Source: Pseudomonadota bacterium
GTDB lineage: Bacteria > Pseudomonadota > Gammaproteobacteria > Xanthomonadales > Rhodanobacteraceae
Assembly: GCA_021827205.1 (NCBI GenBank)
Contig: JAKAWV010000011.1
Location: forward strand, 1 to 64,000
Length of the DNA stretch: 64,000 nucleotides
Reading direction: 5' to 3'
Shown one piece after another: positions 20,471 to 31,183 of this stretch. A program made the position numbers and the translations under genes. The notes beneath the pieces were generated by a model. That model was given only the letters and a program-made list of their open reading frames with translations. It did no database searches and had not been told where the DNA came from. The stretch's first letter is position 1. Every line of letters begins with the position of its first letter.

Positions 20471-21181
20471 TTACTTGGGCAAATACGAGGGCCCGCCCAA
20501 TTGGCGCATCTGCTGCTCGATCCATGCCGCGCGACGCAGCACGTAGGGCGAGGGTCGATTGGCGTGGAAGATGTGCGGATTGGGCAAGGTCGCGGCCAGC
20601 AGCGCGGCCTCGCGTGGCGTGAGGCGCGAGGGTGGCTTGGCGAAGTTGACGCGGCTGGCGGCAGCGACGCCGAACACACCGTTGCCCAACTCGGCGATGT
20701 TCATGTAGATGGTAAGGATGCGCTGCTTGGGCAGATTCAGCGTCAGCAGCACAGTGAAGTAGGCCTCGATGCCTTTGCGCACATAGCTGCGTCCATCCCA
20801 CAGAAACAGGTTTTTCGCGGTCTGCTGGGTGATGGTACTGGCGCCGCGCAGCCGCGCGCCGTGGTCGGCGGCATCGATGGCGTCCTTGATCTCGCCGAAG
20901 TCGAAGCCCCAGTTGCTGGGAAAGGTCTGATCTTCGCCGGCGACCATGGCCAGTGGCGCCCATGGCGACACCGCGCGCCACGGCACCCAGTGGTAGTCGG
21001 TGCGGTAACGGCTGTCGCCATGCAGGCGCGCACCGACCCAGCGCTCGATCATCACCGCGCTGGTGATGGGTGGAATCCAGCGCAGGCTCAGCACCAGCAG
21101 TTCGGTGATCACGAACCACACCAGCAGAGCGCGCAGCAGATAGCGCCAGAAGCGGCGGCGGGGTTTGGCGGGCTTGGTCAT
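20471..21181 (-). CDS. mtgA: Monofunctional biosynthetic peptidoglycan transglycosylase
   Basis: 236 residues from ATG 21181. An N-terminal membrane anchor (about 12-33) precedes a GT51 domain. The catalytic Glu is in MVAGEDQTFPSNWGFDF near residue 78. Conserved blocks RGASTITQQTAKNLFLW and ILTIYMNIAELGNGVFGVAAAS follow. It polymerises glycan strands from lipid II in the periplasm. It converges with arsB with 9 bases between stops and is divergent from hslO. Confidence 0.94.
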   Translation of the reverse strand: MTKPAKPRRRFWRYLLRALLVWFVITELLVLSLRWIPPITSAVMIERWVGARLHGDSRYRTDYHWVPWRAVSPWAPLAMVAGEDQTFPSNWGFDFGEIKDAIDAADHGARLRGASTITQQTAKNLFLWDGRSYVRKGIEAYFTVLLTLNLPKQRILTIYMNIAELGNGVFGVAAASRVNFAKPPSRLTPREAALLAATLPNPHIFHANRPSPYVLRRAAWIEQQMRQLGGPSYLPK

Positions 21182-21278
21182 GGCGGGCCAGTCGTGGTGA
21201 GCAAAGTATAGAAGTCGGTTACGGCTTGATCGTGGCGCATGCGGCCACATTTCGTTGTTTTGCTGGCAGGATCGCGTG

Positions 21279-22169
21279 ATGCAAGCCGATGACAGTCTGC
21301 AACCCTTCATGCTCGAGCGCGCCGGCGTGCGTGGCGCCGTGGTGCGGCTCGGGCCTGCCTGGCGCGAGGTGGCCTCGCGTCAGGATTACCCCCTGCCGCT
21401 GCGCGTCATGCTGGGTGAAGCCCTCGCCGCCAGTGCGCTGCTGACCGCGCATGTCAAGCTGCAGGGCGCGCTGTCGCTGGAATTCAAGAGCTCCGGCGCG
21501 CTGCGTCTGCTGTTCACCGAGTGCACCGACAGCGGACGTCTGCGCGGGCTGGCGCATCTGCACGAGAGCGCCGTGTTGGCGCCGGATGCACCGCTGGACC
21601 TGGCTGCGCAGCCGGAGGCGCTGCTGGCGATCACCCTCGGCAGCAGCGTGCACGGCCAGCGCTACCAGGGTCTGGTGGATGTGCAGCGCGCCACGTTGGC
21701 GGGCACGCTGCAGGATTACTTCGAGCAGTCCGAGCAGTTGCCGACGCGCATCGTGCTGGCGGCCGATGACGATGTCGCCACGGGCCTGCTGCTGCAGCAA
21801 CTGCCAGGTGGCGATGTCGGGGATGGCGATGCCTGGCCGCGCGTCGGCCACCTCACCGATACCCTGGGCGCCTCCGAGCTGCTGACGTTGCCGGTGCCGC
21901 AATTGCTGCATCGGCTGTACCACGAGGAGCGGCCGCGCTTGTTCGCGGCGCACGTGCTGGGCTTCGGCTGCTCGTGCTCGCGCGCGCGCGTCGAGGCCAT
22001 GCTGAGCACACTGGGGCGCGTCGAGGTCGAGGCGGCGCTGGCCGCGCGCGATGGCGAGATCGAGGTGATCTGCGAGTTCTGCGCCGCGCGCTACACGCTG
22101 GATGCGGTCGATGCCGAGCGTGTTCTGGCCGTGTCGCCTAGCGCGCCGGTTTCATCCACACCACATTAG
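21279..22169 (+). CDS. hslO: Hsp33 redox-regulated chaperonin
   Basis: 296 residues from ATG 21279, supported by CAGG about 8 bases upstream; an in-frame ATG at 21255 is less likely. The zinc-binding redox switch is complete: CSC near residue 231 (FGCSCSRARVEAML) and CEFC near 264. Under oxidative stress the four Cys lose zinc and form disulfides, exposing the substrate-binding surface. The N-terminal domain (DYPLPLRVMLGEALAASALL) is canonical. The 3' end overlaps the convergent GGDEF/EAL gene by 32 bases. Confidence 0.95.
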   Translation: MQADDSLQPFMLERAGVRGAVVRLGPAWREVASRQDYPLPLRVMLGEALAASALLTAHVKLQGALSLEFKSSGALRLLFTECTDSGRLRGLAHLHESAVLAPDAPLDLAAQPEALLAITLGSSVHGQRYQGLVDVQRATLAGTLQDYFEQSEQLPTRIVLAADDDVATGLLLQQLPGGDVGDGDAWPRVGHLTDTLGASELLTLPVPQLLHRLYHEERPRLFAAHVLGFGCSCSRARVEAMLSTLGRVEVEAALAARDGEIEVICEFCAARYTLDAVDAERVLAVSPSAPVSSTPH

Positions 22170-24894
22170 CCGGTGGCGTGCCGATCCAACTGGCCAGCGG
22201 CTGCGGGCGCCCGTACAAATAGCCCTGACCGTAGGGGCAACCGAGCTTGAGCAGCAGGTCGTTTTGCGCGGCGTCCTCGATGCCTTCGGCGATCACGCTC
22301 ATGCCCAGCGTGCTGGCCAGTGCCTGGATGGTGCGAATCACCGCGTAGCCGTTGCCCGTCTCGCCGTCGTCCAGCGCGATCACGAACGAGCGGTCGATCT
22401 TCAGCGCCTGCAGCGGGTACTGGTGCAGATAACTCAGCGACGAATAGCCGGTGCCGAAATCGTCCAGCGACACGGCGATGCCTTGTTCGCGCAGATCGGC
22501 CAGGGTGCGCTTGAACTCCTCTGGGTTGTCCAGCAGCACGCGCTCGGTGACCTCGATGCGCAGGCGCTCCGGTGCAATCTCGTGACGCCCCAGCAGCGCC
22601 AGCAGGCGCGCGGTCAGGCCGGAACTGCGGAAGTGCCGCGCCGACAGATTGATGCTGACGAAACCGCTGTCGCCCAGCAGTTGCCGTGCCTCGGCGGCAA
22701 CGCGCTCGAACACCATCCAATCCATCGCCTCGGACGAGCCGTTGTCCTCGGCCACGGCGAGAAACTGACCCGGCTCCAGCACGCCGCGCTGCGGATGCAG
22801 CCAGCGCACCAGCGCCTCGTAGCCGACCGTGGCGCCATCCGCGAGACGCGTGATCGGCTGGTAGTAGGGCACGAACTCACCGCGCGCCAGCGCACGACGC
22901 AGATCCACCTCGAGATCGAGTAGCAGCACCGCTTCGCGGCGCAGCAGATCATCGAATACCGCCCAGCGCTGGCGGCCCTCGGCCTTGGCGCGGTACATCG
23001 CCGAGTCGGCGTCGCGCAGCAATTCTTCGGGGCGCACGTAATGCGGCTCGGCCATGGCGATACCGATCGAGACCGAGGTGAACATTTCCTTCTGACCAAG
23101 CTGGAACGGCGCCTGCATGCTGGCGATGATGCGATCGGCCACGCGCGTGACCTCATCGATGTCGTGCACGTTCTCGATCAGCACCGCGAACTCGTCGCCG
23201 CCCAGACGCGCGACCACGTCTTGCGATTTCAGGCTGCCGCGGATGCGGCTGCCGGCCTGGAACAGCAAATCATCGCCGACCAGATGACCGACCGAATCGT
23301 TGATGACCTTGAAGCGATCGAGATCGAGGAACAGCACCGCGAAGCGGCGCTGGGTATCGAGCTTGTGGCGCTCCAGCGCGTGCTCGATGCGCTGCACCAG
23401 CAGGTTGCGGTTGGGCAGGCCGGTGAGCGAGTCGTGCAGGGTCTCGAACTTCAGTCGGCGCTCGGCGCGTTCACGCTCGGCCACCTGCTCGCGTAGATCG
23501 CGGTTGGCCAGTGCCAGCGCGCGCGTGCGCTCGGCCACGCGGCGCTCCAGATCGGCGTAGGCGGCCTTGAGCGTATCGGCGCTGCGGCGCCGGTCCAGCG
23601 CATTGGCGATGTGATAGCTGACGAAGGTCAGCAGATCCTGATCGCGCGCGGTGTAGCGGTGTTCAGGCATGTAACTCTGCACGACCAGCGCGCCCACGGT
23701 GCGTTCGCCCAGCACCAGCGGCACGCCCAGCCAGCACACCGAATCAGAGCCGCTTTGCACCACCTCGCCGGCCTCGCGCAGGGCCTGCATGTCGCTCTCG
23801 TTGGCCAGCAGCGCGGCGCCGCGCGTGATCACGTACTCGGTCAGGCCACGGCCGATGCGGCGCGGGCGGCGTACCGCGTCGCGCTCGTCCACCGAATACG
23901 GAAACTGCAGCTCGCGACCGTCCTCGGACAGCAGCGCGATATAGAAATTGCGCGCGTACAACAACCCGCCGATGACGCGATGTACGGCGGCGTAGAACGA
24001 TTCCAGACTGTCGCTGGTGCCGGCCAGCTCGGCGATACGGAACAAGGATGCCTGCAGGCGCTCGCCGCGCTGGCGCTCCAGTACTTGCTGCTGCAGCACG
24101 CGGTTGGCTTCGCGCAGCGCCTCGGTGCGCTCGTGCACGCGCTTTTCCAGATCGACGTGGGCTTCGCGGCGCTCCAGCGCGGACTGGATGTGCTGCGCCA
24201 CGTAGCTCAGCAGTGCCTGATCCTCGGCGCTGTAGCGTGCGTCGTCGCGATAACTCTGCACGGCGATGGCGCCGATGACCTCATCGCCGCGGCGCATCGG
24301 CACGCCCAGCCAGTCGACGCACATCGGACCGGCGGCTCGCAGCGGCCCCTGCACCTGACGCGCGATTTCATCCAGCGGACCGCGCAACGCCTGACCGCCA
24401 CGAATCAGGTGCCAGGTGGGGCTGTAGCGCATTTCCTCGAGCGGATAGTGGTGCTCGGGATGCGGTGGATCCGGATCGGCGACATCGGCGTAGTACGCGA
24501 AGCGCACGGTGTCCGCGCATGTGTCATGCAGCACGAAGTAGCAGTTTTCGGCGTACATCAGCGTGCGCACGATGTCGTGCATCGTGTGCATGACCTCGGG
24601 CAGGCTGCGCTCGCTGCCGGCCTGCTCGGCGATGGTGTATAGCGCGCGCTGCAGGCGTTCGGCGCTTTGCAGCCGCGCGAGGTTGGCGGCGAGCTGGTCG
24701 TACTGCGCGAGCTGCATCTGGCGCTCGGCGATCAGTGCTTCGGACCAATCGTGCAGGGCCACACTGGCGGTCGCATCGAGGCCGCTGGTCATGTGACGCA
24801 GTGCGGTCGCCACGCGCTGCACCTCGCGCGCGCGGGTGGCGCGCAGCAATTGCTCGATCAGCGCCGGCAGGCTGTGGGCAGGAGCGGTTGACAA
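22138..24894 (-). CDS. GAF-GAF-GGDEF-EAL cyclic-di-GMP signalling protein
   Basis: 918 residues, no signal peptide or membrane helix. Two GAF domains (about 75-245 and 275-440) are each followed by a coiled-coil (VHERTEALREANR and VAERTRALALANR). A GGDEF domain has the intact motif RLGGDEF near 563-569, and an EAL domain has YEALVRW near 690. The diguanylate-cyclase inhibitory site (RxxD) reads KSQD, so product inhibition is probably lost. EAL catalytic residues appear intact (EAL, SINLSARHF, EVTERV, LDDFGTGYSS, KIDRSFV, AEGIED). Both synthesis and hydrolysis of c-di-GMP are possible, gated by ligands of the GAF domains. Confidence 0.93.
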   Translation of the reverse strand: MSTAPAHSLPALIEQLLRATRAREVQRVATALRHMTSGLDATASVALHDWSEALIAERQMQLAQYDQLAANLARLQSAERLQRALYTIAEQAGSERSLPEVMHTMHDIVRTLMYAENCYFVLHDTCADTVRFAYYADVADPDPPHPEHHYPLEEMRYSPTWHLIRGGQALRGPLDEIARQVQGPLRAAGPMCVDWLGVPMRRGDEVIGAIAVQSYRDDARYSAEDQALLSYVAQHIQSALERREAHVDLEKRVHERTEALREANRVLQQQVLERQRGERLQASLFRIAELAGTSDSLESFYAAVHRVIGGLLYARNFYIALLSEDGRELQFPYSVDERDAVRRPRRIGRGLTEYVITRGAALLANESDMQALREAGEVVQSGSDSVCWLGVPLVLGERTVGALVVQSYMPEHRYTARDQDLLTFVSYHIANALDRRRSADTLKAAYADLERRVAERTRALALANRDLREQVAERERAERRLKFETLHDSLTGLPNRNLLVQRIEHALERHKLDTQRRFAVLFLDLDRFKVINDSVGHLVGDDLLFQAGSRIRGSLKSQDVVARLGGDEFAVLIENVHDIDEVTRVADRIIASMQAPFQLGQKEMFTSVSIGIAMAEPHYVRPEELLRDADSAMYRAKAEGRQRWAVFDDLLRREAVLLLDLEVDLRRALARGEFVPYYQPITRLADGATVGYEALVRWLHPQRGVLEPGQFLAVAEDNGSSEAMDWMVFERVAAEARQLLGDSGFVSINLSARHFRSSGLTARLLALLGRHEIAPERLRIEVTERVLLDNPEEFKRTLADLREQGIAVSLDDFGTGYSSLSYLHQYPLQALKIDRSFVIALDDGETGNGYAVIRTIQALASTLGMSVIAEGIEDAAQNDLLLKLGCPYGQGYLYGRPQPLASWIGTPPANVVWMKPAR

Positions 24895-25079
24895 GCGGTC
24901 CCCGGAATCGCTGCCGCAGGGCAGAGAGCTGCGAGGCTAGGCGCCTGTCGCGGGTGAATCAAGTCCCGCGATCGAGCTTGTTCGCATGCGCCGCCGCCGA
25001 TGGCGCGCCGAGCACGCATGCACGGGGCGGCCGACGGGGTGCCCACCCCGCCGGCTGCGCACTGCATGGTGATGCGAGC

Positions 25080-25397
25080 TCAGTGCTTGACTGTGACGGG
25101 TCTGGCGGCCGGAACCGGCGCGGCGCCGCTGTCGTTGAGGCGGATGAAGCCGCGATTGCGTTCCACGGTGCGTGCACCGATGCCCTTGACCTCGGTGAGG
25201 TCTTCGGCGCGTTTGAAGGCGCCGTGCTGAGTACGCCAGACGACGATGGCCTGCGCCTTGGCCAGACCGATGCCGTCCAGCGAATCGGCGAGCATGGTAG
25301 CGTCGGCACGGTTGACATTGACCGGCTTGCCGGCTTGGGCGGCGCCGGCCAGTCCGAAGGCGAGCAGCGCGGCGAGGGCGAGGATGGACTTGCGCAT
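25080..25397 (-). CDS. ComEA-like helix-hairpin-helix exported protein
   Basis: 105 residues. A cleavable signal peptide (1-22, ending AQA) precedes a ComEA-type HhH module: VNVNRADATMLADSLDGIGLAKAQAIVVWR and FKRAEDLTEVKGIGARTVERN. ComEA proteins bind incoming double-stranded DNA in the periplasm during natural transformation. Unlike Gram-positive ComEA there is no membrane anchor, which is normal for Gram-negative versions. The 184 bases between it and the GGDEF/EAL gene hold nothing I recognise. Confidence 0.85.
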   Translation of the reverse strand: MRKSILALAALLAFGLAGAAQAGKPVNVNRADATMLADSLDGIGLAKAQAIVVWRTQHGAFKRAEDLTEVKGIGARTVERNRGFIRLNDSGAAPVPAARPVTVKH

Positions 25398-25594
25398 GAT
25401 GCATTCTCCCGATCAGTGATGTGGTTGCGGCACCGTCGAGGGCGCCGTGGGTCCACGTTAGACAAGGTGCTGTGCCGATACAGCCGGCAAGACGGGATGC
25501 GCCGCGTGCGTGACGTCGGCGCGAGCGCGTCGGTTCACGCCTACGCAGTGTCGGCGGGGAGTAAAATTTCGCCTTCACTTGCAGGAGTTTCGTC

Positions 25595-27094
<1,500 letters not shown>

Positions 27095-27231
27095 ACATTG
27101 GTCTTGGTCGGTCTGCGCGGTCATGCATTCCTCGCCGCTTTCTGCGCAGTCGAGCTGACTGCTGATGGCTCGATTGAATTGGCTCCGCCCGCGGCGTATG
27201 GTGTACATGTGCATGCACAGGAGTATCGATC

Positions 27232-27564
27232 ATGGCGGCGACCGCGCGGGTTGTGGTGTTGATGACGCCCGAACAGAAATCGGATGTAACGCTGCGTGCT
27301 GCTGCGGAGAAGCTGTCCGTGGGCGACTACATGCGCCGGCAAGCACTCGGCGATGACGCACTGCTGGCGGCGCTGGTGGAAGAACTTGCGGCCTCCACGG
27401 AACGGGCGCGGGCCGTGCTTGAGCGGACGCTGGCGCGGCTGGACGAGTCGGAACGGCGCCTGCCCGAAATCGAGGCGGCGGCGCGCGCACGCGCCAAGGC
27501 CGAGTTCGCGGCATTCGATCCGCAGTTGTTCGCGCGGATGGTGCGGCGGGAGATCACGGCATGA
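27232..27564 (+). CDS. Small protein with putative ribbon-helix-helix N-terminus and coiled coil
   Basis: 110 residues, not assigned to a named family. Residues 1-40 (RVVVLMTPEQKSDVTLRAAAEKLSVGDYMRRQAL) look like a ribbon-helix-helix DNA-binding module of the kind found in MobC-like or antitoxin proteins. Residues 45-100 are a strongly charged helix, probably a coiled coil. The stop overlaps the start of the next gene by 4 bases (ATGA), so the two are coupled. It could be an antitoxin-like regulator, but no toxin motif is visible in the partner. Confidence 0.6.
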   Translation: MAATARVVVLMTPEQKSDVTLRAAAEKLSVGDYMRRQALGDDALLAALVEELAASTERARAVLERTLARLDESERRLPEIEAAARARAKAEFAAFDPQLFARMVRREITA

Positions 27565-27761
27565 CGACGCTGGGCGACGTGCTGAAGGGCATCCGCGAAA
27601 CCATCGTGCTGAGTGAGCGCGTGGAACAGCTCACCAAAAAGGTCGATCAGATGGATGCGCGCGAGCGTGATTTGATCGAGCGATTGGTGCGGCTGGAGAC
27701 GTTCGTGGATTTCGTGCGGCCGGCGATCACGCGCCGTACCCTGCCACCCTCTAGCAACTGA
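27561..27761 (+). CDS. Small coiled-coil protein coupled to the RHH-like gene
   Basis: 66 residues: ERVEQLTKKVDQMDARERDLIERLVRLETFV is a heptad-patterned helix over about 18-50, followed by a short basic tail. There are no membrane segment, cysteines or catalytic motif. It starts inside the upstream stop codon (ATGA), so both products are probably made together and may bind through their coiled coils. Function unknown. Confidence 0.6.
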   Translation: MTTLGDVLKGIRETIVLSERVEQLTKKVDQMDARERDLIERLVRLETFVDFVRPAITRRTLPPSSN

Positions 27762-27804
27762 TCGTTCGCTGCTGACTGGTACGAAGCGGGCGGGCTGGGA
27801 CGGA

Positions 27805-28467
27805 CTAGCCGCCCATGCTGCGCCTGGCGCTGGCGGTGACCGCCGCCCAGTCGCCGGCATCCAGCCATTCCTTGTTCACCATCCACGAGCCGCCGACGCA
27901 GGGCACGTTGGGCAGGGCCAGATAGTCCTTGGCGTCGTGTTCGCCGATGCCGCCGGTGGGACAGAAGTACAGGTCGGCGAAGGGGCCGTGCAGCGCCTTC
28001 AGCGCGTTGACGCCGCCGCTGGGCGCGGCGGGGAAGAACTTCAGCGTGCGGAAGCCGCGCGCGCGCAGCGCCATGATCTCGCCGGCGGTGGCGGCGCCGG
28101 GGATCACCGGCAGCGGCACGCGCTGCAGCGCGTCGGCCAGCGCGGGCGGCGTGCCGGGGGTGACGATGAACTCGGCGCCGTGCGCGATCGCGGCATCCAG
28201 TTGCGCGGCATCCAGCACGGTGCCGGCGCCGACGCTGAGGCCGAGGCCGGCGTCGCGGATGGCGCGGATGGCCTGCAGCGCCACCGGCGTGCGCAGCGTC
28301 ACCTCGATGGCGGTGAGGCCGCCGGCGGCCAGCGCCTTGGCACAGGCCAAGCCTTGTTCGACCGAGGCGAGGCTGAGCACCGGCATGATGCGCGCGCGGC
28401 GCAGGAGTTGCAGGGCCTGCTGCTGGCGCTCGGCCAGCGTGGCGGCGATGTCGTGATGGGCGTTCAT
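27805..28467 (-). CDS. eda: 2-keto-3-deoxy-6-phosphogluconate aldolase
   Basis: 220 residues, the usual length for KDPG aldolase. It cleaves KDPG to pyruvate and glyceraldehyde-3-phosphate, the last Entner-Doudoroff step. The catalytic Glu is in AIEVTLRTP near residue 50 and the Schiff-base Lys in TLKFFPA near 140; GAGTVLD and FCPTGGI phosphate-binding segments are present. It is last in bgl-zwf-glk-pgl-edd-eda, 12 bases after edd. Confidence 0.96.
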   Translation of the reverse strand: MNAHHDIAATLAERQQQALQLLRRARIMPVLSLASVEQGLACAKALAAGGLTAIEVTLRTPVALQAIRAIRDAGLGLSVGAGTVLDAAQLDAAIAHGAEFIVTPGTPPALADALQRVPLPVIPGAATAGEIMALRARGFRTLKFFPAAPSGGVNALKALHGPFADLYFCPTGGIGEHDAKDYLALPNVPCVGGSWMVNKEWLDAGDWAAVTASARRSMGG

Positions 28468-28479
28468 ATGCTTCTCCGT

Positions 28480-30348
28480 TCAGCAGCCTTGAGCCGGCGT
28501 GCGCAGGGCGTCGGCGTCGCTGCTGCAATCGTCGGGATCGAGGCTGATCGACAGCGCGCCGTGCTCGGCATCCAGCGCCTGCGCGCGGCTGTGGCCGAAC
28601 AGGCGCCGGCCCACATCGCAGCCGCCGGGCGGACGCTGTACCGGCGCGCGCGCGGCCAGCGTGGCGGCGTCCACTTCCAGCGACAGCACGCCGGCCTCGG
28701 CGTCCAGCAGCACGCTGTCGCCCTCGTGCACCTTGGCCAGCAGCCCGCCGCGCGCCGCCTCGGGCGTCAGATGGATGGCCGAGAGCGTCTTGCCGGACGC
28801 GCCGGAGAGGCGCCCATCGGTCACCAGCGCCACGCGCCGGCCCTGGTTTTGCAGGTGGCCCAGCAGCGGAGTCAGGCTGTGCAGCTCGGGCATGCCGTTG
28901 GCGTGCGGACCCTGGAAGCGCAGCACCGCGATGAAATCCTGCGGCAGGGTGCCGGCGCTGTGGCGGCGCGCCAGTTCGTGCTGGTCGTGCAGCACCACCG
29001 CCGGCGCGCGGATGCGGCGCTGTTCGGGCTTGAGCGCGGCGATCTTCACCAGCGCGCGGCCCAGGTTGCCCTGCACCAGACGCAGACCACCGTGCGGCTC
29101 GAAGGCTTCCGCAACGCTGCGCAGTACGTCGCGGTCGCTGCTGGCGGCCGGCGCATCAGCCCAGTGCAGGCGGCCGCCGTCATCCACATATGGTTTGCGC
29201 GCGTGCTCGCGCAGGCTGGCCCCGAACACCGTGCGCGCATCGGCGTGCAGCAGGCCGGCGTCGAGCAGTTCGCGGATCACGAAGCCGATGCCGCCGGCCG
29301 TCTCGAAGCGGTTCACGTCGGCATCGCCATTGGGGTACATGCGCACCAGCAGCGGGGTGATTTCCGAGAGGTCGTGGATGTCGTCCCAGTCGATGACGAT
29401 ACCGGCCGCGCGCGCCACCGCCACCCAGTGGATGCTGTGGTTGGTGGAGCCGCCGGTGGCCAGCAGCACGATGATGGCGTTGACGATGGCGCGTTCGTCC
29501 ACCAGCAGGCCCAGCGGGCGGTAATCCTGGCCCAGGGTGCTGATTTCGATGGCGCGCAGCGTGGCGGCGCGGGTCAGCGCTTCGCGCAGCGGCGTGCCGG
29601 GATTGACGAACGCGGCGCCGGGCAGCATCAGCCCCATCGCCTCCAGCAGCAACTGGTTGGAATTGGCGGTGCCGTAGAACGTGCAGGTGCCGGGCGCGTG
29701 GTAGGACGCCGCCTCGGCGGCCAGCAGCTCGGCCTTGCTGGCTTGTCCGGCCGCGTAGCGCTCGCGCACCTTGGCCTTGGCCTGGTTGGAGATGCCGGAG
29801 GGCATCGGTCCGGCCGGCACGAACACCGCCGGCAGGTGACCGAAACTGAGCGCGCCGATCAGCATGCCCGGCACGATCTTGTCGCACACGCCGAGGTAGA
29901 CGGTGCTGTCGAACATGGCGTGGCTGAGCGACACAGCGGTGGCCTGGGCGATGACATCGCGGCTGAACAGAGACAGCTCCATGCCGGCGCGACCCTGGGT
30001 GATGCCATCGCACATCGCCGGCACACCGCCAGCGACTTGTGCGGTGGCGCCGGCGGCGTTCGCCGTGGTGCGGATCAGCGCCGGATAGCCCTCGAACGGC
30101 TGGTGCGCCGAGAGCATGTCGTTGTAGGCGCTGATGATGCCGAGGTTGGGTGTGGCGCCGCCCTGCAGGCGCGCCTTGGTCTCGGCCGCGCTGGCGGCAA
30201 AACCATGCGCGAGATTGCCGCAACTCAAATGCCGGCGCGCCGCATCGCGCGGCACCGCGGCGATAGCGTCCAGATACGACTGGCGCCGCGGCGCGCTGCG
30301 CTGGCGGATGCGTTCGGTGATCGCGTGCAAACGCGGGTGGATGCTCAT
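28480..30348 (-). CDS. edd: 6-phosphogluconate dehydratase
   Basis: 622 residues from ATG 30348, fixed by GGAGG seven bases upstream; the open frame further upstream is read-through. It converts 6-phosphogluconate to KDPG. The IlvD/Edd family signatures are present: LGIISAYNDMLSAHQPFEGYP near 75, the Fe-S cluster cysteines (GVPAMCDGITQG and CDKIVPG regions near 150-220), and NPGTPLREALTRAATLRAIE. Length is slightly above the usual 600-610. It lies 76 bases after pgl and is tightly followed by eda. Confidence 0.96.
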   Translation of the reverse strand: MSIHPRLHAITERIRQRSAPRRQSYLDAIAAVPRDAARRHLSCGNLAHGFAASAAETKARLQGGATPNLGIISAYNDMLSAHQPFEGYPALIRTTANAAGATAQVAGGVPAMCDGITQGRAGMELSLFSRDVIAQATAVSLSHAMFDSTVYLGVCDKIVPGMLIGALSFGHLPAVFVPAGPMPSGISNQAKAKVRERYAAGQASKAELLAAEAASYHAPGTCTFYGTANSNQLLLEAMGLMLPGAAFVNPGTPLREALTRAATLRAIEISTLGQDYRPLGLLVDERAIVNAIIVLLATGGSTNHSIHWVAVARAAGIVIDWDDIHDLSEITPLLVRMYPNGDADVNRFETAGGIGFVIRELLDAGLLHADARTVFGASLREHARKPYVDDGGRLHWADAPAASSDRDVLRSVAEAFEPHGGLRLVQGNLGRALVKIAALKPEQRRIRAPAVVLHDQHELARRHSAGTLPQDFIAVLRFQGPHANGMPELHSLTPLLGHLQNQGRRVALVTDGRLSGASGKTLSAIHLTPEAARGGLLAKVHEGDSVLLDAEAGVLSLEVDAATLAARAPVQRPPGGCDVGRRLFGHSRAQALDAEHGALSISLDPDDCSSDADALRTPAQGC

Positions 30349-30424
30349 GTTGCCTCCGGGATGTGGCGCGCGCCGCTGCCGGCGTCGCGGGCGCGGATGG
30401 GCGCTGGTTCGCGCGCGGCGCGCA

Positions 30425-31183
30425 TCACGGCGCCCAATACACTTCCAGCGTCGCGCCCGGCGTATCGCAGGCGACGCACACCGGCGCCATGTGAGCATCG
30501 CCCACCACCAGTGCGTGCTGGAACGCGGCAAGCTTGTCCTGGCCGCGCAGCAGCAGCACGCGCTTGCGCGCCGGCGCCAGACCAGCCGGCGTCAGGCTGA
30601 CGCGCTGCGGATAAGCCCCGGCGACAGCGCAACCCGTGGCGTCGATGGCGACGTACGGCCGCGCAGTGGTTAGCGCAGCGGCGAGGTCATGTGAGCCGGG
30701 AAACAACGATGCGGTGTGGGTGTCATCGCCCATGCCCAGAATCACCGCGCTGGGTGGAATGCCGATTGCGTCGAGCCACGCCGATGCGGCGCGCGCAGCA
30801 ACCTCGGCATCCAGCGTGGCGTCGGTCAGCAGCGGGTGGAAAATCGCGGTCTGTGCACCCTGATCCAGCAGCGTGCGGCGCGTGAGCGCATCGTTGCGCC
30901 CGGCGCTGTCCTCGGTGACGCGCTCGTCAACCAGGCCGATGCTGATCTTTGGCCATGGCAGCGGCAGTCGCGCCAGCACGCCAAGCACTGGCGCCGGCGT
31001 ACTGCCGCCGGAAACCAGCAGCAGCGCCCGATCGTGGCTGGCCAGCGCCAACTGCAGCGCGGCGCCGATCGCTCCGCCGGCAGCGGCGGCCCAGGCATCG
31101 GCGTCGGCATAAGGCAGAAAAATACAGCGCGCGGCATGTTCGGGGGCGATTTTTGGCGCCGGATTGGCTGGCAGCGAGTTCAT
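30425..31183 (-). CDS. pgl: 6-phosphogluconolactonase
   Basis: 252 residues from ATG 31183, which overlaps the glk stop (ATGA). DevB/SOL-type lactonase: LLLVSGGSTPAPVLGVLA near 55, LVDERVTEDSAGRND near 85 and ILGMGDDTHTASLFPG near 145, the last two forming the active site. It hydrolyses 6-phosphogluconolactone from Zwf to the substrate of Edd. It sits between glk and edd in the Entner-Doudoroff operon. Confidence 0.95.
   Translation of the reverse strand: MNSLPANPAPKIAPEHAARCIFLPYADADAWAAAAGGAIGAALQLALASHDRALLLVSGGSTPAPVLGVLARLPLPWPKISIGLVDERVTEDSAGRNDALTRRTLLDQGAQTAIFHPLLTDATLDAEVAARAASAWLDAIGIPPSAVILGMGDDTHTASLFPGSHDLAAALTTARPYVAIDATGCAVAGAYPQRVSLTPAGLAPARKRVLLLRGQDKLAAFQHALVVGDAHMAPVCVACDTPGATLEVYWAP

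Noticed and set aside
27937-30600. Very long open frame (887 codons) on the plus strand
   Set aside because: It is antisense to edd and eda, which have full family signatures; the long frame is a by-product of GC-rich codon use.
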